A DNA stretch of 16,973 nucleotides from Proteobacteria bacterium UBA1858 (GCA_002338385.1 DDIE01000048.1:20160-37132), one strand, 5' to 3'; positions 6,913 to 14,662 are shown, counted from the stretch's first letter. A program made the numbers and translations. The notes: a model not told the origin generated them from the sequence alone.

Positions 6913-8103
6913 TTAATTCGCCTTTGATAGTGCACGTTGTTGAAGAATTTCTACTGCAGGCAATGTTTTACCCTCCAGGAACTCTAGAAACGCACCCCCA
7001 CCTGTTGATATATATGAAATATTGTCAGCGGCAATGAATTTATCTATTGCCGCCACAGTGTCGCCGCCGCCAGCAATACTGAACGCTGCACTCGCAGCGA
7101 TCGCATCAGATAGCATAGCAGTGCCATGGGCGAAGTTAGCAAACTCAAATACACCTAGCGGCCCATTCCACACAATAGTCCCAGCACTTTGCATAATAGC
7201 AGCAAGTTGTTGACAACTCTCTGGACCAATATCCAAGATAAGATCATCCTCAGCTACCGCACTGACTGCTTTCACTGTGGCCTGCGCGTGTGCTGAAAAT
7301 TCTTTGGCACAGACCACATCGACCGGAATCGGAATGGCTGCACCCTTGTCTTTAGCCTGAGTAATGAGGCTCTTTGCCACTGGCAGCAAATCATGTTCGT
7401 GGAGTGACTGGCCGATTGAATAGCCTGCCGCAGCAATGAATGTATTAGCAATACCACCGCCGACGATCAGTTGATCAACTTGACCAATAAGTTGCTCGAG
7501 TAAATTCAACTTAGTCGATACTTTAGACCCACCTACGATAGCAACCATGGGTCGTGCCGGAGTCTGTAGCGCTCGGGCAAGTGCGGCTAACTCCGCGGCA
7601 AGCAACGGCCCGGCACAGGCAATTGGTGCATACTGAGCAACCCCATAGGTCGATGCTTGGGCTCTGTGCGCTGTACCAAATGCATCCATAACGAATACAT
7701 CACACAATTGCGCCATTTTTTCTGCCAGCGCTGGCTGACAGTTGCTCTCGCCGGACAGGAATCTGACATTCTCACACAAGACGATTTCTCCTGCTTGAAT
7801 ATCAATCCCATTAATCCAGTTCTGGATGCACTTTACCTCCACCCCAAGCGCCTCACTCAGCGCTCTGGCAATAGGTTGCAAACTCAATGCAGGATCAAAC
7901 TCACCTTCGCGCGGACGACCCAGATGTGACATCAGCATGACGGCTGCACCTCTATCTAACGCCAGTTTGAGTGTCGGCAGCGATGCCCGAATACGCGCAT
8001 CATTGGTAATGTTGCCCGCATGCATCGGGACATTGAGATCTTGTCGAATCAACACGCGTCGACCTGACAAGTCCACCTCATCCATTGTTATGACAGTAGG
8101 CAT
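6913..8103 (-). CDS. pgk: Phosphoglycerate kinase
   Basis: Reversible phosphate transfer between 1,3-bisphosphoglycerate and ADP in glycolysis, gluconeogenesis or carbon fixation. The 396 residues are standard for a bacterial monomeric enzyme. N-domain substrate motifs: RQDLNVP at 20-26 (usually RVDLNVP), SHLGRP at 59-64, ENVRF at 111-115 and DAFGTAHR at 140-147. C-domain nucleotide motifs: GGSKVSTK at 191-198, GGGIANTF at 215-222, WNGPLGVFE at 312-320, GGGDT at 345-349 and STGGGAFLEFLEGK at 366-379. It lies 20 bases after gap and 5 before pyk, in the middle of the operon. The Shine-Dalgarno is weak, which fits translation depending partly on the upstream gene. Confidence 0.97.
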   Translation of the reverse strand: MPTVITMDEVDLSGRRVLIRQDLNVPMHAGNITNDARIRASLPTLKLALDRGAAVMLMSHLGRPREGEFDPALSLQPIARALSEALGVEVKCIQNWINGIDIQAGEIVLCENVRFLSGESNCQPALAEKMAQLCDVFVMDAFGTAHRAQASTYGVAQYAPIACAGPLLAAELAALARALQTPARPMVAIVGGSKVSTKLNLLEQLIGQVDQLIVGGGIANTFIAAAGYSIGQSLHEHDLLPVAKSLITQAKDKGAAIPIPVDVVCAKEFSAHAQATVKAVSAVAEDDLILDIGPESCQQLAAIMQSAGTIVWNGPLGVFEFANFAHGTAMLSDAIAASAAFSIAGGGDTVAAIDKFIAADNISYISTGGGAFLEFLEGKTLPAVEILQQRALSKAN

Positions 8104-8123
8104 GAGCCGTTATGATTTAATAG

Positions 8124-9137
8124 TTATTTGGCGTGCATCAAGGCCACGGTAGTATCTAACATGCGATTAGAGAAGCCCCATTCATTGTCATACCATGATT
8201 GTACTTTCACTAAGGTGCCACCCATCACTTTTGTCAGCGTAGACTCAAATATGGATGATGCAGGATTGTGATTAAAATCACATGACACCAATGGCTGATC
8301 GTTATAGGCCAGCACGCCTTTGAGTGCGCCAGTGGCTGCCTCCAACATAATGCTGTTGATTTCCTCTACGCTGGTTGTTCGTGCGGCATGAAAGGTCAGA
8401 TCAACAATCGATACATTAATCGTGGGCACGCGCATAGCGAAACCATCTAACTTGCCATTCATCTCTGGTAGCACCAGACCAACCGCGAGCGCGGCACCCG
8501 TCTTAGTAGGAATCATTGATTGGGTCGCCGAGCGAGCGCGGCGTAAATCTGAGTGAGCGACATCGGTCAATACCTGATCATTAGTATAGGCGTGGATAGT
8601 GGTCATCAAGCCATGCTCTAAGCCAATCTTGGCATGCAATGGTTTAACTAACGGTGCCAAACAGTTGGTCGTACATGAGGCATTCGAAATCACTGTGTCT
8701 GAGGATTTTAAGATGCTGTCGTTAACACCAAAAACTACCGTTGCATCAACATCGCTGCCGCCTGGAGCGGAGATGATCACCTTTTTAGCACCTGCACTCA
8801 GATGTGCCGCAGCCTTCTCCTTGCTGGCAAAGAAACCGGTTGACTCATGCACTACATCGACAGCTAATTCAGCCCAAGGTAATTTGGCAGGATCGCGCTC
8901 ACTACATACTCGAATACGATCACCATTAATGATCATATCGTCGCCATCCAGCGACACGTCGGCATTGAACTTACCATGCGCGGAATCATATTGGGTCAGG
9001 TGGGCATTAGTTTTGGCATCAGCTAAGTCATTAATAGCGACCACTTGAATCTCATCCGTGCGACCAGACTCATACAATGCGCGTAAAATATTACGACCAA
9101 TTCTGCCGTATCCATTGATTGCAACTTTAATTGCCAT
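8124..9137 (-). CDS. gap: Glyceraldehyde-3-phosphate dehydrogenase, type I
   Basis: Oxidises and phosphorylates glyceraldehyde 3-phosphate to 1,3-bisphosphoglycerate with a nicotinamide cofactor. It has 337 residues. The Rossmann loop is NGYGRIGR at 8-15. The catalytic block SNASCTTNC spans 151-159 with nucleophile C155, paired with H182 in TIHAYTNDQ. PTKTGAA follows. The VVHESTGFF and TNDQVLTDVAHSDLRRARSA wording resembles the proteobacterial group often found beside pgk rather than E. coli GapA itself. NAD versus NADP preference cannot be decided by eye. AGGAAG, about 5 bases before the ATG, is a good ribosome site. It lies 23 bases after tkt and 20 before pgk. Confidence 0.96.
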   Translation of the reverse strand: MAIKVAINGYGRIGRNILRALYESGRTDEIQVVAINDLADAKTNAHLTQYDSAHGKFNADVSLDGDDMIINGDRIRVCSERDPAKLPWAELAVDVVHESTGFFASKEKAAAHLSAGAKKVIISAPGGSDVDATVVFGVNDSILKSSDTVISNASCTTNCLAPLVKPLHAKIGLEHGLMTTIHAYTNDQVLTDVAHSDLRRARSATQSMIPTKTGAALAVGLVLPEMNGKLDGFAMRVPTINVSIVDLTFHAARTTSVEEINSIMLEAATGALKGVLAYNDQPLVSCDFNHNPASSIFESTLTKVMGGTLVKVQSWYDNEWGFSNRMLDTTVALMHAK

Positions 9138-9160
9138 TTATCTTCCTCGTTAAATAATTC

Positions 9161-11158
9161 TTAAGCCTCAAGCAAGGCTTTAGCGCGTTTAATTATATTG
9201 TCGATAGTAAATCCATAGTGCTCCATCAGCACGTCACCAGGTGCAGACAGACCAAACTCATCCAGACCGATTACAGCCCCATCCAAACCGACATATTTAC
9301 GCCAGAAATCGGTGACACCCGCCTCAACTGCAAGGCGTGCTCGCACTCCATCAGGTAAAATTGACGCTTTATATTGGTCGCTTTGCAGGTCGAACACTTC
9401 GCTGCAAGGCATGGATACTAAGCGCACCGCAATATCTTCCTGAGCTAGTTGCTGAGCGGCCTCAAGTGCAATCCCTACTTCCGTGCCAGTGGCAATTATA
9501 ATGACTTGCGGTGCATCGCCCTGCTCAAACAGGATGTAGGCACCTTTAGCTATCGCGTCTATCTGCTCTGGCGTGCGCTCAATGAATGGTACTTTTTGGC
9601 GTGAGAAGCCCATCGCTACCGGTTTCTTCATAGCAATACTGGTGATCCAGGTCTGCATCGACTCCACGGTGTCACATGGCCGCCAAACCATCAGATTTGG
9701 AATACTGCGTAAACTAGCAAAGTGCTCGACGGGCTGATGGGTTGGTCCATCTTCCCCCAGACCGATAGAGTCATGGGTGTAAACAAACAGACAATGAATA
9801 TCCATCAGTGCCGCCATGCGCACTGCATTGCGCGCATAATCGGAAAAAGTCAGGAAGGTGCCGGCATATGGAATAAAGCCGCCATACAGAGCCATACCAT
9901 TCATCATGGCGGACATCGCAAATTCACGCACACCGTAGTAAATGTAATTACCGCTAGCATCATCCGGGAAAATGCCCTTACAACCCGACCACCAGGTGTT
10001 ATTAGAACCCGTTAAATCAGCCGATCCACCCATTAACTCAGGCAAAATTGGACCTATGCCTTCCAGCGCACGTTCTGAGGCTTTGCGTGTAGCCACTGCT
10101 TTTTGTTCGCCAACTATCTCGTTGAGCGCAGCACTGGCAGCGGCTTGCCAGTCAGCGGGCAATTCTCCGTGACAACGCCGCTCAAGCTCTCGCGCTAATT
10201 GCGGGTGGTGTTGTTTGTAATTGGCAAAGTCGGTTGTCCACGCCTCTTGTTTTGCCTGACCCGCTTGTTTGGCATCCCATGCACTATAAATGTCATCAGG
10301 AATGTCGAATGGCGCGTGCGGCCAAGCCAGGGTGTCGCGTACCAACTGAATTTCGTCATCACCGAGTGGCGCACCGTGCACGCCTGCGGTGCCCTGTTTG
10401 TTGGGTGACCCCCAACCGATAATAGTTTTGCAGCATATTATTGTCGGCTGATCGGTATTTTGTTTGGCGGCGACAATGGCGGCATCAATTGCGCCAGCAT
10501 CATGTCCATCAATATCTGGTATCACCTGCCAACCGTAAGATTCGAAGCGTCGCGGGATGTCCTCTGTGAACCAGCCTTGCACTTCTCCATCAATAGAAAT
10601 GCCGTTGTCATCATAAAACACAATTAATTTGCCTAGCTTATGAGTCCCAGCCAGGGAACATGCCTCATGGGAAATACCCTCCATCAAGCAGCCATCTCCC
10701 GCGAAAACATAGGTAAAATGATCAATTATGCTGGCATCTTGCTGATTAAACTGGGCGCCTAATATCTTTTCTGCGAGCGCCATACCCACGGCATTGGCTA
10801 AACCTTGTCCGAGAGGACCCGTGGTTGTCTCCACCCCGGGGGCTTCATTCAGCTCTGGATGCCCCGCTGTCTTGGAGTGCAATTGACGAAAGTCTTGCAA
10901 ATCCTGAATCGTCAGGTCATAACCCGTCAGGTGTAGAAGCGCATAAATCAACATCGAACCATGCCCGTTGGACAACACAAAACGATCTCGATTGATCCAG
11001 CTTGGGTCGGTTGGGTTATGCTTTAAATGGCCGCGCCATAACACCTCTGCGATGTCAGCCATCCCCATAGGCGCACCGGGATGACCAGATTTTGCCTGTT
11101 GTACGGCATCCATGCTTAATGCTCGAATGGCATTAGCCAGTTGTTTTTGCTTTTCCAC
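9161..11158 (-). CDS. tkt: Transketolase (GTG start)
   Basis: Thiamine-diphosphate enzyme that moves two-carbon ketol units between sugar phosphates in the non-oxidative pentose phosphate or Calvin pathway. The 665 residues are full length. Seen: GHPGAPMGMADI at 25-36 including H26, NGHGSM near H66, TTGPLGQG at 112-119, the thiamine/metal motif GDG at 154-156 with DDNGISIDG at 183-191, catalytic E412 in REFAM, and GEDGPTHQPVEH at 468-479. The start codon is GTG at 11158; the N-terminus EKQKQLANAIRALSMDAV matches the family from its first residues, so the next ATG (codon 16) is too late. The ribosome site is poor. It is the first gene of the operon and is preceded by a 174-base leader with inverted repeats. 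Confidence 0.96.
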   Translation of the reverse strand: MEKQKQLANAIRALSMDAVQQAKSGHPGAPMGMADIAEVLWRGHLKHNPTDPSWINRDRFVLSNGHGSMLIYALLHLTGYDLTIQDLQDFRQLHSKTAGHPELNEAPGVETTTGPLGQGLANAVGMALAEKILGAQFNQQDASIIDHFTYVFAGDGCLMEGISHEACSLAGTHKLGKLIVFYDDNGISIDGEVQGWFTEDIPRRFESYGWQVIPDIDGHDAGAIDAAIVAAKQNTDQPTIICCKTIIGWGSPNKQGTAGVHGAPLGDDEIQLVRDTLAWPHAPFDIPDDIYSAWDAKQAGQAKQEAWTTDFANYKQHHPQLARELERRCHGELPADWQAAASAALNEIVGEQKAVATRKASERALEGIGPILPELMGGSADLTGSNNTWWSGCKGIFPDDASGNYIYYGVREFAMSAMMNGMALYGGFIPYAGTFLTFSDYARNAVRMAALMDIHCLFVYTHDSIGLGEDGPTHQPVEHFASLRSIPNLMVWRPCDTVESMQTWITSIAMKKPVAMGFSRQKVPFIERTPEQIDAIAKGAYILFEQGDAPQVIIIATGTEVGIALEAAQQLAQEDIAVRLVSMPCSEVFDLQSDQYKASILPDGVRARLAVEAGVTDFWRKYVGLDGAVIGLDEFGLSAPGDVLMEHYGFTIDNIIKRAKALLEA

Positions 11159-11202
11159 GTGTCTTTATCTTTGTAAGTAAGTTATTTGGAAGCGTCGCTC
11201 GA

Positions 11203-11227
11203 GCCTGCGCATTTTTGCAGGCACTGC
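11203..11227 (-). promoter_or_regulatory. Competing inverted repeats in the tkt leader
   Basis: GCCTGC (11203-11208) and GCAGGC (11217-11222) form a 6-bp stem with an 8-base loop. The GCAG at 11217-11220 can instead pair with CTGC at 11224-11227 around GCA. The two folds exclude each other and lie 45-69 bases upstream of the tkt GTG. No T-run follows on the minus strand, so this is not a simple terminator. A regulatory role is speculation. Confidence 0.25.
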
Positions 11228-11266
11228 GCCTAGTCGCTTATGTGGGCGATCGGTCAAAGCGCCGAC

Positions 11267-11295
11267 ATTTTCCACGACTTAGCCGGTTGTCGCAA
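11267..11295 (-). promoter_or_regulatory. Weak candidate promoter for the tkt-gap-pgk-pyk-fba operon
   Basis: On the minus strand TTGCGA (11295-11290) and GAAAAT (11272-11267) are separated by 17 bases. The -35 matches four of six positions and the -10 is poor. A TTGACC (11256-11251) nearer to tkt has no good -10 at the right distance. No terminator separates this region from the upstream same-strand thioredoxin-like gene, so read-through from there is an alternative. Confidence 0.25.
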
Positions 11296-11332
11296 GTTAA
11301 TGACTCGCTGAGCGGATGTTATTCGACCCTAT

Positions 11333-11893
11333 TCAGGTTGTTTTCCACTTGATACCGCAACCTATGCTCGGTCTCTGCTCATGGGCAACTGCTTCACCAC
11401 TGAGCAGCGCCTCGATAGCGGCCCGCAAATCACGCCCTGTGACAGCAATTCCATTACTAGGCCTTGCGTCGTCTAACTGACCACGGTAAACACATTTCAA
11501 GTCAGCATCATACAGATAGAAATCAGGCGTGCAGGCGGCTTGGTAGGCTTTAGCGACCTGCTGGGATTGATCATATAAATAGGGGAATGTGTAACCCTGT
11601 TGACGTGCCTCGACAACCATCTTGTCAGGCGCATCATCAGGATAAGCAATCACATCATTGGCATTTATCGCCACCACAGCAATATCACGCGGCATATAAT
11701 CTTGGCCCAAACGCGCTAATTCATGCGCTACAAATTTAACGAAGGGGCAATGATTACAAATAAACATGATCATGGTACCGCGTGCACCTCGCATGGACTG
11801 CAGATCTCGTGTCTTGCCCGTTGCCGGCTCGGGCAGATTAAAGTCTGGCGCAACGGTGCCCAGCGCGATCATAGATGAAGCAGTTTTAGCCAT
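11333..11893 (-). CDS. Thioredoxin-fold peroxiredoxin-like protein (PRX_like1 type)
   Basis: Thioredoxin-fold protein of the AhpC/TSA superfamily, similar to the PRX_like1 group; no specific reaction is established. It has 186 residues from the start at 11893. Seen: the entry segment LGTVAPDFNLPEP at 11-23, FICNHCPFVK at 44-53 with a CxxC pair (C46, C49), ACTPDFYLYD around C121, and the C-terminal PSIGCGIKWK with C179. The CNHC dithiol and two further conserved cysteines suggest thiol-disulfide or peroxide chemistry. No signal peptide, so it is cytosolic. An ATG at 11977 would add 28 residues unlike the family, and a TATAAT (11927-11922 on the minus strand) lies inside that extension, so 11893 is preferred. 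It is divergent from metK and upstream of tkt on its own strand. Confidence 0.85.
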   Translation of the reverse strand: MAKTASSMIALGTVAPDFNLPEPATGKTRDLQSMRGARGTMIMFICNHCPFVKFVAHELARLGQDYMPRDIAVVAINANDVIAYPDDAPDKMVVEARQQGYTFPYLYDQSQQVAKAYQAACTPDFYLYDADLKCVYRGQLDDARPSNGIAVTGRDLRAAIEALLSGEAVAHEQRPSIGCGIKWKTT

Positions 11894-11921
11894 AATCAAT
11901 TCCAGCCGTGGTTGATACATT

Positions 11922-11927
11922 ATTATA
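11922..11927 (-). promoter_or_regulatory. -10 element for the thioredoxin-like gene
   Basis: A consensus TATAAT on the minus strand lies in a very AT-rich tract (11918-11943), 29 bases before the preferred ATG at 11893. No clear -35 is present at 16-18 bases. It would place the transcript start downstream of the ATG at 11977, arguing against that longer start. Confidence 0.35.
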
Positions 11928-11979
11928 TAAAATTTATACAATATGTGCTGAGACTTTCCCCTATGGATACGTTTCACGC

Positions 11980-11985
11980 TATAAT
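11980..11985 (+). promoter_or_regulatory. -10 element of the metK promoter
   Basis: A perfect TATAAT lies 82 bases before the metK ATG. The best -35 is only TTTCCC (11955-11960) at a 19-base spacing, so the promoter may need an activator or be of moderate strength. Transcription from here would start near 11992 and give a leader of about 76 bases containing both hairpins at 11997-12041. Confidence 0.5.
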
Positions 11986-11996
11986 TATGAGCTTAT

Positions 11997-12041
11997 AGTT
12001 GCACTGCAACTCGTGCTCCCTGGCCAACCTCAGTTAGGTTG
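11997..12041 (+). promoter_or_regulatory. Two-hairpin metK leader
   Basis: Hairpin 1 is AGTTGC (11997-12002), loop ACT, GCAACT (12006-12011), a perfect 6-bp stem. Hairpin 2 is CAACCT (12025-12030), loop CAGTT, AGGTTG (12036-12041), also a perfect 6-bp stem. Both are between the -10 at 11980 and the metK ATG. Neither is followed by a T-run. I do not recognise a known SAM riboswitch class in it. Structure is seen; function is inferred. Confidence 0.4.
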
Positions 12042-12067
12042 CTTAGACTCACGGAAATATCAAACTC

Positions 12068-13216
12068 ATGACTGATAGCCGCTCATTCACCTCTGAATCT
12101 GTTTCCGAGGGACATCCTGATAAAATAGCTGATCAAATCTCAGATGCGATTCTTGACGCCGCTTTGGCACAGGACCCGAATGCACGCGTCGCCTGCGAGA
12201 CGTTGGTGAAAACAGGCCTAGTGCTGATGGCGGGCGAAATTTCTACCAACGCGAAAATTGATTATGAACAAATCGCACGCGACACCATCAATAAGATTGG
12301 CTATGACCACACAGACAAAGGCTTTGATGGACATACCTGTGCTGTTATTACCGCGCTCAGCGAACAGGCAGCAGATATTGCCCAAGGCGTCGACCGCGCT
12401 AAACCAGAAGACCAAGGGGCAGGTGATCAAGGCCTGATGTTTGGCTACGCTTCGAATGAGACGGATGTGATGATGCCAGCACCAATCACTTATGCACACA
12501 GACTAGTCAAACAGCAAGCAGCCATGCGTAGAGATCAACTCACCTGGTTGCGACCAGATGCTAAAAGCCAAATCACGTTTAACTATCAAGACAACCAGCC
12601 GGTCGGTATTGAGGCTGTTGTACTCTCGACTCAGCACGATCCAGACATACCACAAAAACAACTGCATGAAGCGGTCATGGAAACTATTATCAAACCGGTA
12701 TTACCGCAAGCATGGTTGCGCAAAGATACCAAGTATCATATTAATCCGACCGGCAAATTTGTTATTGGTGGTCCGGTCGGTGATTGCGGCCTGACTGGGC
12801 GCAAAATTATTGTGGATACGTATGGCGGAATGGCGCGTCATGGCGGCGGCGCTTTCTCTGGTAAGGATCCATCAAAAGTTGACCGCTCAGCCGCCTATGC
12901 AGGTCGCTATGTGGCAAAAAATATCGTTGCTGCAGGCTTAGCTGATCGCTGTGAAATCCAAATTTCTTATGCCATTGGAGTGGCCGAGCCGACATCGATT
13001 TCAATCAACACATTCGGCACTGGCAAAATTGACGATCAGGCCATAGAGGCTCGTGTGAGAGCACACTTTGATTTGCGTCCTTATGGCATCCTCACTATGC
13101 TCAACTTGAAGAGACCTATTTACGCGCCCAGCGCGAGCTACGGACACTTTGGTCGCACCGAGACTGAATTTACCTGGGAAAAAACTGACAAGGCCGATGC
13201 CTTGGCTAATGCCTAA
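12068..13216 (+). CDS. metK: S-adenosylmethionine synthetase
   Basis: Makes S-adenosylmethionine from methionine and ATP, releasing phosphate and pyrophosphate; cytosolic homotetramer, Mg and K dependent. The 382 residues are typical. Seen: the ATP/metal motif SEGHPDKIADQISD at 13-26, ETLVKTG at 44-50, the signature GAGDQGLMFGYA at 117-128, TGKFVIGGPVGDCGLTGRKI around 228-247 and the P-loop-like GGGAFSGKDPSKVDRS at 259-274. The start is fixed by homology at TSESVSEGHPDK; the ribosome site is weak (GGA about 12 bases upstream). It is followed by ahcY after 83 bases without a visible terminator, so the two are probably co-transcribed and close the methyl cycle. Confidence 0.97.
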   Translation: MTDSRSFTSESVSEGHPDKIADQISDAILDAALAQDPNARVACETLVKTGLVLMAGEISTNAKIDYEQIARDTINKIGYDHTDKGFDGHTCAVITALSEQAADIAQGVDRAKPEDQGAGDQGLMFGYASNETDVMMPAPITYAHRLVKQQAAMRRDQLTWLRPDAKSQITFNYQDNQPVGIEAVVLSTQHDPDIPQKQLHEAVMETIIKPVLPQAWLRKDTKYHINPTGKFVIGGPVGDCGLTGRKIIVDTYGGMARHGGGAFSGKDPSKVDRSAAYAGRYVAKNIVAAGLADRCEIQISYAIGVAEPTSISINTFGTGKIDDQAIEARVRAHFDLRPYGILTMLNLKRPIYAPSASYGHFGRTETEFTWEKTDKADALANA

Positions 13217-13299
13217 TTGCCCAACCATGCACGCTGATACACTCATCGCAGTCACTTCCACCCAACTGCTACAGAATTTTTGAACAAGGACAGAACATC

Positions 13300-14592
13300 A
13301 TGAGCCATCAAGACTATAAAGTTGCTGACATCACTCTTGCCGACTGGGGTCGCAAAGAGATCGCTATTGCTGAAACAGAAATGCCTGGGTTGATGGCGTT
13401 GCGTAAAAAATATGGGGAGCAAAAACCACTGGCAGGCGCACGAATTATCGGCTGTCTCCATATGACTATCCAAACAGCTGTCTTGATGGAAACGTTAACC
13501 GCACTAGGCGCGGAATTGCGCTGGTCATCCTGTAATATTTTTTCTACCCAAGATCATGCAGCTGCCGCTATGGCCGCCAGTGGTATTCCAGTGTTTGCCT
13601 GGAAGGGTGAAACCGAGGAAGAATATGAGTGGTGTATAGAACAAACAATCATCGGTCTTGACGACTGGCAACCCAACCTATTGTTAGATGACGGCGGTGA
13701 CTTAACTAAAATTATGCACACAAAATATCCTGCATTATTAGAGGCCGTGAAGGGCGTATCGGAAGAGACCACAACTGGAGTCAAACGCCTGTACGACATG
13801 CTTGCAGAGAATGAACTGAAAATTCCCGCTATTAACGTCAACGACTGTGTCACTAAATCTAAATTCGATAATTTATATGGCTGTCGTGAGTCGCTGGTTG
13901 ATGGCATCAAACGTGCCACTGACGTCATGATCGCCGGTAAGGTTGCAGTAGTTTGCGGTTATGGCGACGTCGGTAAAGGCTCGGCACAATCTTTGCGTGG
14001 GCTCGGGGCTACTGTTTGGATTACTGAAATCGATCCGATTTGTGCCTTGCAAGCAGCCATGGAAGGTTACCGGGTAGTCACCCTGGACGAAGCTTGCACG
14101 CAAGCAGATATTTTCGTTACCACCACGGGTAACTTCAAAATCATTACCCATGACCACATGGCCGCCATGAAAGATCAGGCCATCGTTTGTAATATTGGTC
14201 ACTTTGATAATGAAATCGATGTTGCCAGCCTGGAAGAATATCAATGGGAAGAGATTAAGCCACAAGTTGACCACATCATATTCCCTGATGGCAAACGTAT
14301 CATCCTGCTCGCCAAAGGACGCCTGGTCAATCTGGGATGCGCCACAGGTCATCCAAGTTTTGTCATGTCGAACTCATTTACTAATCAGGTATTGGCCCAA
14401 CTGGAACTATGGAACAATACTGCCAGTTACCAGAACCAAATCTATATTCTGCCCAAACATCTTGACGAAGAAGTTGCCCGCCTGCACCTGGATCAGATTG
14501 GCGCTAAATTAACCATGCTCACTGAGGAACAGGCAGACTATATTGGGGTTGCAGTCGAGGGACCATACAAAGCCGATCACTACCGTTATTGA
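13300..14592 (+). CDS. ahcY: S-adenosylhomocysteine hydrolase, compact eukaryote-like form
   Basis: Reversibly splits S-adenosylhomocysteine into adenosine and homocysteine using tightly bound NAD; removes the product inhibitor of methyltransferases. It has 430 residues, almost exactly the human length. Catalytic and binding residues fall at human-like positions: H54, D131 in LDDGGD, E156 in SEETTTG, K186 and D190 in TKSKFDN, C195, and H301 in NIGHFDNEID. The NAD loop GYGDVGKG is at 220-227 and the C-terminus ends in PYKADHYRY, which completes the neighbouring subunit's NAD site. The insertions that make many proteobacterial enzymes about 470 residues are missing. AAGGA, 9 bases before the ATG, is the ribosome site. 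Neither metF nor an SAH riboswitch is adjacent. Confidence 0.97.
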   Translation: MSHQDYKVADITLADWGRKEIAIAETEMPGLMALRKKYGEQKPLAGARIIGCLHMTIQTAVLMETLTALGAELRWSSCNIFSTQDHAAAAMAASGIPVFAWKGETEEEYEWCIEQTIIGLDDWQPNLLLDDGGDLTKIMHTKYPALLEAVKGVSEETTTGVKRLYDMLAENELKIPAINVNDCVTKSKFDNLYGCRESLVDGIKRATDVMIAGKVAVVCGYGDVGKGSAQSLRGLGATVWITEIDPICALQAAMEGYRVVTLDEACTQADIFVTTTGNFKIITHDHMAAMKDQAIVCNIGHFDNEIDVASLEEYQWEEIKPQVDHIIFPDGKRIILLAKGRLVNLGCATGHPSFVMSNSFTNQVLAQLELWNNTASYQNQIYILPKHLDEEVARLHLDQIGAKLTMLTEEQADYIGVAVEGPYKADHYRY

Positions 14593-14594
14593 TT

Positions 14595-14610
14595 TTGGTA
14601 TCAATACCAA
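14595..14610 (+). repeat. Inverted repeat just after ahcY
   Basis: TTGGTAT (14595-14601) and ATACCAA (14604-14610) are perfect inverted arms around two bases, starting 3 bases after the ahcY stop. No T-run follows, so it is a weak terminator candidate at best; it could be an mRNA 3'-end stabiliser or a protein-binding site. Confidence 0.4.
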
Positions 14611-14622
14611 TGCAAAAGTCAG

Positions 14623-14656
14623 TCACGCGAGTATAATCGTGAGCATTACTGATGCT
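14623..14656 (+). promoter_or_regulatory. Two hairpins and a TATAAT before rsmE
   Basis: TCACG (14623-14627) pairs with CGTGA (14638-14642) around a loop that holds a perfect TATAAT (14632-14637). Immediately after, AGCAT (14642-14646) pairs with ATGCT (14652-14656) around TACTG. The TATAAT could serve as the -10 of an rsmE promoter, but no good -35 is present at the standard distance. Promoter and hairpin readings are both possible. Confidence 0.35.
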
Positions 14657-14662
14657 TGCGAG

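Noticed and set aside
8599..9048. A 149-codon open frame antisense to gap.
   Set aside because: Same reasoning: the overlapped gap gene is certain and this frame has no recognisable domain.
11159..11332. Possible SAH-riboswitch-like string in the tkt leader (CAGGCTCGAG on the minus strand).
   Set aside because: Only a short piece resembles the aptamer. The paired GAGG and GCGCUGC-type core is not present in the right order, and the downstream gene is transketolase.
11894..11977. Longer thioredoxin-like protein starting at 11977.
   Set aside because: The extension is unlike the family and not a convincing signal peptide, and a likely -10 element lies within it.
13873..14352. A 159-codon open frame antisense to ahcY.
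   Set aside because: It lies wholly inside a clearly coding gene, shows no family resemblance or credible ribosome site, and is best explained by codon bias of ahcY.
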